Source: Unio delphinus
Taxonomy: Eukaryota > Mollusca > Bivalvia > Unionida > Unionidae
DNA length: 64,000 bases
Assembly (NCBI GenBank): GCA_029339505.1
Contig: JAQISU010000169.1
Location: 4,394,001-4,458,000, forward strand
Direction of reading: 5' to 3'
Positions 52,701 through 61,800 of this stretch are shown here, piece by piece; the stretch's first letter is position 1, and each line of letters begins with the position of its first letter. The notes beneath the pieces are model-generated. The model made no database searches and was not told where the DNA came from. It saw only the letters and a list, made by a program, of their open reading frames with translations. The position numbers were made by a program, and so were the translations under genes.

Positions 52701-55700
52701 AAGCTAAAGAAAAGTTTCCACACAAAAATATGGCAGTATTTTTTATTCACCTTTTACACCAGATGCTTTTGTGCAATGAAAAGGACCATATATGTCTTGC
52801 AATATGTAAATTGGAAGAATTTAACTTTCCGCTCTACTTACTGCAGTGTACTGTGCAGGGTAGGGGGTGATGTTTTTAAAGGCCCATTGGATGTTTTGGT
52901 GCTGGGCTAGTTGACGCGTGAATGGCCGAGACTGCTGGCAGCACATCCTCAGCAAGCCATAGTAAGCAGGCAGTGTTACCCTGTTAAACATCACTACATC
53001 CTGGTCCTCATGGTCAGCCCTGTAAAAATATGATGAAACTGTTTAGTATGTACATTCTGGAACCAGCTTAGGCTCATTTTTACAAATTTACTCTGGAGCT
53101 AACAACCTTTGATCTAAAGTCTTTGGGACATTTCTTTTCAAACAGGAGATCACATCTTGCCATGATTGGTCAGTAGGACATATGATACAAGATCATTAAA
53201 AACTACCACAAAATATCCCAGTGTCCCAATACAAAATTATCTCCAATCTAAACTTCAAATTTGTTTAAAGAGTATATAATATGTAAATGTAAACACTAAA
53301 CATGTGATAGAAAAACTGATGGCTTGATGTATAAGGGTGACAAATATTGTACATGGCATAACAATTGAAGGAGACTAATACAGATATTCAATATGTCCTT
53401 CTCAATAGCCCAAAAGTAAGAATGAACACTATGTATCAATGACAGTGAATCACTGATGTCAATGCTGCAAATTTTAACATCTGACCAATCTGAAAGCATC
53501 AGACATTACATACATGGTAAGATATCAAATCCATCTATCTCCTTAAATTCAAATAAGTTCAATGTAATTTAACAGAAATATGCTGAAGACGAATTCAATA
53601 TGTATTTAGAACTGGAGAAAATTATATTTTATGGAGATTTTGAATTCAACCTGTCAATCAGACCATGAGTAAAGGAAGAATGGGACCTTCATTTTGTCAG
53701 CAAATTTCTCAACAAGGAATACCATTTTCAAGAGTAAATTGCTGAAATTGGGAAACGTGTGCAATTCTGAAATAATTTTAACTGCAGATAGGGTTAACCT
53801 TTTGTCACATAAGACATAATAAATGTCTGCAAAGTCAAAAATGACTAAGGACCCATAATACACCTTCACAATGTTAGACACAACTTAAGACCCATAATAA
53901 ATTTCTGCCAAAGTTAGAGACATGATTTAGGATCCATAATAAATCAGCACCCATAATAAATCTTTGCAAAGTCAGAAACATGGCTTAAGACTAATGTTCC
54001 CTCTAAGCAAATGATAGATGTGCGCGCAGTGCTCGCTGCACTGCGCAAGCATTATGGAGACAAGCAAAAGTTAACGTTGGATTAAGCAAAAATTGACAAT
54101 TCAGCTGCACACGCAGCTTAGAGGGAATGTTGCTTAGGACCCATAATAAATCTCTGTAAAGTTAGAGAATCTATGAGATGACAAGGCAACATAAAAACTT
54201 TATAAGCAATAAAGGACTAGTGAATGAATTGCAAGTCTACTAAACCTATTCTATTGTAAACATTCTAATTTTTTAAGTCATATATTTGGTGATAATAAGA
54301 TTTTTAGGGCATTTAAAACTTATTTAACTGACAACAAAATCTGATCCGACTATTCTGTAAACAAGTGACTTGAATGTATGAAACCAAAGCGTTTAATAAC
54401 ACTAACCCTAACCCTAACAAGTGAGTTGCATGTATAAAACCAAAGTGTTTAATAACACTAACCCTAACAAGTAACTTGTATGTACAAGGCCAAAGAGTTT
54501 AATAACACTAACCCTAACCAAGATCCCAAAAAATTTTTTTAAAATAATATTGGCAAACTATGTTGTTGCTTTATTACAACTCAGGATATAGAGGTAATAT
54601 AAATATGATATTTAATGTTTCTGCTATTAACCTTTGTTTACTCTAAAGTTATTAAATCAATATGCATTAATTTAAAGTTTATAGATCAATAAGCATTAGT
54701 AAAGTTTTTAAATCAATATGCATTAATGTAAAGTTTTTAAATCAAAAAGCATTCATATAGTTATTAAATCAATATGTAGTAATGAAAAGTTATTATATCA
54801 ATAAGCATTCATGCAATTAAATCAATATGCATTAATGTAAAGTTATTAAATCAATATGCATTATGTAAAGTTATTAAATCAATATGCATTAATGTAAAGT
54901 TATTAAATCAATATGCATTAATGCAAAGTTTTTAAATCAATAAGCATTCATAGTTATTAAATCAATATGCTTTCATATAGTTATTAAATCAATATGCATT
55001 ATGTAAAGTTTTTAAATCAATATGCATTAATGTCAAGTTTTTAAATCAATATGCACTAATGTAAAGTTTTTAAATCAATAAGCATTCATAGTTATTAAAT
55101 CAATATGCATTATGTAAAGTTATTAAATCAATATGCATTAATGCAAAGTTTTTAAATCAATAAGCATTCATAAAGTTATTAAATCAATATGCTTTCATAT
55201 AGTTATTAAATCAATATGCATTATGTAAAGTTATTAAATCAATATGCATTAATGCAAAGTTTTTAAATCAATAAGCATTCATAGTTATTAAATCAATATG
55301 TAGTAATGTAAAGTTATTAAATCAATATGCATTATGTAAAGTTATTAAATCAATATGCATTAATGTAAAGTTATTAAATCAATATGCATTAATGTAAAGT
55401 TATTAAATCAATAAGCATTCATAGTTATTAAATCAATATGCTTTCATATAGCTATTAAATCAATATGCATTATGTAAAGTTTTTAAATCAATATGCATTA
55501 ATGTCAAGTTTTTAAATCAATATGCACTAATGTAAAGTTTTTAAATCAATAAGCATTCATAGTTATTAAATCAATATGTAGTAATGTAAAGTTATTAAAT
55601 CAATATGCATTAATGTAAAGTTATTAAATCAATAAGCATTCATAGTTATTAAATCAATATGCTTTCATATAGCTATTAAATCAATATGCATTATGTAAAG

Positions 55701-58700
55701 TTTTTAAATCAATATGCATTAATGTCAAGTTTTTAAATCAATATGCACTAATGTAAAGTTTTTAAATCAATATGCATTAATATAAAGTTATTAAATCAAT
55801 ATGCTTTCATATAGTTATTAAATCAATATGCATTAATATGTTATTAAATCAATATGCATTATGTAAAGTTATTAAATCAATATGCATTAATATAATGTTA
55901 TTAAATCAATATGCATTAATGTAAAGTTATTAAATCAATATGCATTAATATAAATTTATTAAATCAATATGCATTAATATAAAGTTATTAAATCAATATG
56001 CATTAATATGTTATTAAATCAATATGCATTAATATGTTATTAAATCAATATGCATTAATATGTTATTAAATCAATATGCATTAATATAATGTTATTAAAT
56101 CAATATGCATTAATATAAAGTTATTAAATCAATATGCATTAATATAAAGTTATTAAATCAATATGCAATAATATATTAAATCAATATGCATTAATATAAT
56201 GTTATTAAATCAATATGCATTAATATAAAGTTACTAAATCAATATGCATTAATATAAAGTTATTAAATCAATATGCATTAATATAAAGTTATTAAATCAA
56301 TATGCATTAATATAAAGCTATTAAATCAATATGCATTAATATAATGTTATTAAATCAATATGTACTAATATAAAAGTTATTAAATCAATATGGAAATCAA
56401 ACAATTAACAATTTGAAGCTACACATGCATCTCAACACTCGGCAAATTTTTCCCAATGACATTAACGCTGCAGGTAACTGATACTATTGATAGGAAAAGT
56501 AAACAAGGATCAAATAAAGCACTACCATAGATACTAATTTATAAGTCAATCCCAGCTGCAATCAACAGACTGTGATGACCTAACCTCGCATAAGGAACTG
56601 GGAGATCAGGGTTAACAGTGTTTGTTCTACTGGTAACTCCTAACAAGCGGCAGAGACCAAGATATGCAATGGCATAGAAAAGAAGAGATGTTATGTCTCA
56701 ATTGCAAATTAAGATGTCATATGCACAACTTCAAGAAAAGAAGAAAAAAATATAATATTTAAAGTCATACATGTATCCACATGCATCTTGCAAGCATAAC
56801 ATATACTGGCTTATAGGTCAACTCCAAATACAGATTGCAGAGACCCAAATCCACCGTTGCATAATGCGCCTGCATATCTGCATCTATGCAGTTTATTCAA
56901 AGTTATCAGTAAAAAAAAAATGATACAGACCCTAATCTGCCAGTAGACATTATTTGATGGTCGACCGGGGTCTATTTTGTCTGTAATTTGACAACTTCCA
57001 AGCAAGCATATGAAGCAGGTCAATACTGTCTTGTTGTTATCATATACTTTAATTGATACTAGATACAAAACTGTAAATGATTCCAATTAAACAAGATATA
57101 TAAGACTCATACAAGATGTAAGTAAACGGGATGTGTTTGCAGACATGAGGGTTGCTGACAATCAGTTTTACATTCTCTGGACAATCCACACAAACTTGGT
57201 GCCAAAAGTGTAACAAGGCCTGAAAAGAAATAGGATTTAAAGTTAACATAAATATATATATATATATAACATCACAAACATCATTACAAATTCTTTTAGT
57301 TTTAACTTAATGAGAAAATATACAAATGTGATCAAAGCTAGCAAGGCAGCCAAGTGAAATGAGTACTGGCACACAAGAGACTTCACCAAGGATGTGAAGT
57401 TTCACTATCACCTGCATTTAAATCATGACATCAATATTTTACTAATAGAACAATTAAAAGATCAAGTTTTGATGTTGACAGTTGTTTTGTGATATAAATG
57501 TCACCAATTTTTAGATTAAAAAAAACAAAAACAGACAGAAACTTGTTTGCTTGTGAATCAACAACAAACAAAATGCAGTGACATAATACACAATGTTCTT
57601 ATACACGTGTTTGCTGAAAAGTCTGAACAATGTTAACAATTTTTCAGAGCCAAGTTATCTAGAGAATACTGGTAACATAAGAAAGTGAACAATTTCATTA
57701 AATCAAGTTCTTTATTTACAATAATTTCCAATGTGATTATGAGTGTTCAGCCATTAAACCACACACTCATCACTATGTCTAGTTGGGATTGCATCCTTCT
57801 TTTTCTTGAGGTCCCTTGGTATCTTGTGCTTTTCTTATAGCGCAGTTTATGGTTTTGTACCCCATTATTAGAGAGGCCTATGCATATCATAATAGGTAAT
57901 CAATGGCAGATCAGTGAAAAGCTAATAATTAATCTTTAATTTTGATGGGTTTCCCATGGACCAAAATAATAAAAATTACAGCACCATATTGCTTTCTTTC
58001 CATTCTTTATCTCGTGAAAATTTTATCATTTTCCCTTTAAAATTAAAGAAATTAGGATGTGTTTGAAACAGCTGTTTTGTTTTCAGTCACTACAAATGTC
58101 AATTGCAGCTGGGTCAGTGTCCCGTTAATGAACGGAATAGATGGTTCACATTTCTTAAACAATGGACAATTGGATTTGCTTTGTGCATGGAGGTGTGTTA
58201 GTTTTAACCAATAAAAAATTGTGTTAACTTAATAGTTGATGCTATGACCTTTCCCACAGTATTCACACTAGAAAAAAACAAGCTTGAGCCAAGAAATGGG
58301 CAAGTTTATTTCTTTTTACTTTAGGAATGCATTGTCAAAAGGATAAAACTTTTCTTTCTGCATTGAATGATCCCCAAATAATGTCTTTTGCAAGCATTAA
58401 TGTGCTGCACTTAAATGAAAAATTCCAAGTTAATCAGAAACACGGAGTAAAATGGTCACTATGACTCATCACATGTTTATTATTGGTCAGTGATAATAGC
58501 TTTTTACGTTACACATTTTCATAAAGTATTTAATTCAGCACAGATTCAATGAAAACAACTCATACAACTCTTAAAAATTATGCTAATAATAACGTTGTTT
58601 CTAAACTTTAATTAAGGAAGCAACATTACCAGTAAAATGCTATACATGTTGCACAGTAAATTGACAACTATGAATAATCGATCTGAACGAAGGTTCATCT

Positions 58701-58771
58701 ATTTTGTCTTATCTGATTATGATATTTACTGTCAATTAATATCACTTATTAATTAGTTTATAGTTTCAAAA

Positions 58772-58822
<51 letters not shown>

Positions 58823-61800
58823 CATGTTTTTGGTGTTTCACTTTGAAACAATGTTTACTTTGATTAACAGGGTATATTTTTTGGTGATGTCCACTTGGAA
58901 TTTACATTTTTCATAGAAAGAAAAATGCATAATGTGGCAATTTTAAGACCATCTTGTATATTTTGTTTGTAGTGCTGTACATCATTAAAGTAGTATTTTG
59001 CATACTAAATTGATTAAATTCACAAATGTGAGAAAATGATGTATGTTTTGAAAGATTTTGTTATTTTTCAGATTTTCAACTCAGTATGTAAATTAAAGTT
59101 ACTAGAGTTATTCTTTTTCTAAGATATACAATACTGCAAATTAAGGTCAAACTAAGAGAAATTTCTAGACTTTGGACAAAATGCAAAGCTCTAATAAAGC
59201 AACAAACATGTCAGAAAAGCTAAATTTTGCATATTCCTGTATAAAGTTTAGTAATTATCATTAAGGATTATCTCAAAAAGTACATGAGAAAAATACAGTC
59301 GAACCCACTTATCTCGACCTCGGTTAACTCGCCAACCCTATTAAGTCGACGTTTTTGAAGTGGAACCGCCAAATTCTCTCTTTGTCTTAGCATTTTCTCA
59401 TCGGTTATGTCGATTCTTTTATGTCGCCGAACCCTAATATCTCGAGCACAAAAGAGGGCCAAATTTTCCACTTAACATCGGTTATCTCGATCCCCATGAC
59501 CAATCGCCGGCTTTTGAAAATGTTAGTTATCGATGCCACAAATGATCCTTTGTTTGTATCGACAACCCCATCTTAGCAGTGCATTGTTACATCATAATCT
59601 GCTTATGCTGACATCTGGGCCGAGTACTGTATGTTGTGACAGTCAATCATGCTACTGTACTATACCTACAACTGATCGACTCCTGAAGACGCGAAAAGAA
59701 CAGATAAAATTAATGGAATGGCTAATCCTTCTGTTTGTTGGCTGAGATATGATAAAAAAAAGTTAAAACAGAAGTTCTATGATGTATGTATCAAGGCAAA
59801 GTTCGTCAATTAATTTACAACTGGCTGTGATATTTTGAAGAAAGAGTATGTCACCAAACAAAAATCCAGGCGGTGTAAATAATATTTGTGCATTTTACTC
59901 ATTGATCTTTTCCGTTTGCCATCAATCCCGTGTTACGGTTACAGTGACTTAAACTCCGCAAGAAGAAATAGCAAACAACAAATAAACAATAATTATGTAT
60001 TTCTCAAAATACTGGAGTGAAAGAATCCCTCTATATTGGGTGTTAACTTATGATAATATATACGGTCCAATATTGTCAGATGTTGACATGTGTAAGTTTC
60101 AATTGTGGGAATGGAGATCCTATTTTGCCTGTTAAGAAAATTTATACAGCATTCAGTGACCATTCTTTTGGGATTTAGGAAGCAATAGAGCATTTAATGG
60201 AGATTTTGGCGAATTTCGTAATTTGCTCGGAATTTTTATCACGCACGTTTTTGTGATTTTGTGAACAATCTTTGTGTTTGCAATGTTGGAGAATATAATA
60301 AAGGTTTGTATCGAGAATCAACGGTGGTTTGTATTGTATACTGGTAAATCTCTGCCGTCAGTTGGTGCACATATGCCTTTTGTTGTTAGCAAACATGTAT
60401 GTACATTTTTATAGCATGCCGATCGCTTCATCAAACAAATTGCGGCAACGCTGTTGTGTAAAAAAAAACCTACAAAAACAAGTGCATTACATTCTCATTT
60501 ATTAACGCACATCATGTACATAAATAAATTTCAAGCACATGTTAATATATTGCCGCAATATTGGTTTTCGTTTATCTCGATCATCGGTTATCTCAACGCT
60601 TTTTGGCAAACCCAGAGGCCGGCGAGATAACCGGGTTCAACTGTACTGTGATTTTTTTCACACAAGCTTAAAATTGAAATATGCTTTGTATACTGTTTTG
60701 ACACATGGCAATTAACCTCCCTTCCGATGTGCACAATATATTAAAGGAGAGATATATGTAGTTCACTAGGCAATGACAAGCACTGAACAAGATGGCTACT
60801 GTGGTAGCCATATTGGATTTCTGACCATTTTCATTTAGGACTAACTAGACAACATAAGAACTCTTCTAGTGAAAAACCCATGCTGCTATAAGCATCCATT
60901 TAGATTGTCATGAATAAAATGTTACTACATATAATGTATATTTTATTTTTCTTTAATATGACCAATCTGGATTAAGGAAGTTGTACTCTAAAATCAAAAA
61001 TGGAGAAGTGATAATAAGATTTTTTTCAAAATGGCATGGTGGTGCTATAATGGATATATGAGGCACAATTTTCATTTCAGACCAACTAGACTATAGTGTG
61101 CATGAAGTTCCATGGCAAGCCTCCAAGTAGTTTAGAATAGTAGCAATAACAAACGTACTAACGGATGGACAAATGATGAATGGATTAGCTTCTCTGACCC
61201 CTGACCAGCTGAACTAGAACCATAATTTGTAGTATCCACATGTCTTGTTACCTGTTTATTATGGTGCATTGAAATCTGAGGCTCTGAGAGTTTGGGCTGA
61301 AACAACTGCCACAGGTCCAAGAAATAACGACTAAACTGAAATGAGAAATTTAACATAGCATTCATTCAAATATCGAGTTTGCAGTAGTCCGAATGGGCAA
61401 AAGATCTTAAGAAATTCATGCAATACTCATAAATGTATGCATTTTTCATACACTTAATCTGTCTAATATGTTAATATCAGAAATCATGCAATTGGTATGT
61501 GATTGAGTAGAGGGGAACAAGACATGAATAAAACTCATAGCATGGTTAGAAATTCATTCCATCCTATTTACAAACAATACCTCAAAGATTACTGATTACT
61601 ATGTACAACATAATTAGCCAAGCCTGAGATTTATAAGCGAGAGCAACATGCAATTTGGATTATTTCATTTATATACAGGAAATTTTGTCCATTTATTCTT
61701 TCGTACATTCCCTACATATGTAACTCAGTCTACCAATACATCATTTCCTGTTCAATTAAATACAATACATAGCTGAATTCCTCATATTTTGAATACGATT

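Larger units (their letters stand above)
53020..57112 (-). other. USP34: USP34 intron dominated by tandem repeats
   Basis: 4.1 kb. In order: a 41-bp array split by a hAT-like element (53835-54165), a telomere-motif repeat (54359-54520), the large minisatellite (54643-56392), and foldback copy 3 (56807-57040). Confidence 0.9.
57220..61251 (-). other. USP34: USP34 intron with pogo-like element
   Basis: 4.0 kb. Contains (AT)n runs at 57251-57268 and 58777-58818, the TA-flanked element at 59296-60643, and a caagatggct...ggtagccata repeat near 60780-61130. Confidence 0.88.

Noticed and set aside
54643..56392. CRISPR-like repeat array
   Set aside because: Units are directly adjacent without unique spacers, and the locus is an intron of an animal gene, so it is a minisatellite.
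59268..60193. Frames inside the pogo-like element
   Set aside because: None shows the DNA-binding or DDE features expected of a pogo transposase; they are short and lie on opposite strands.
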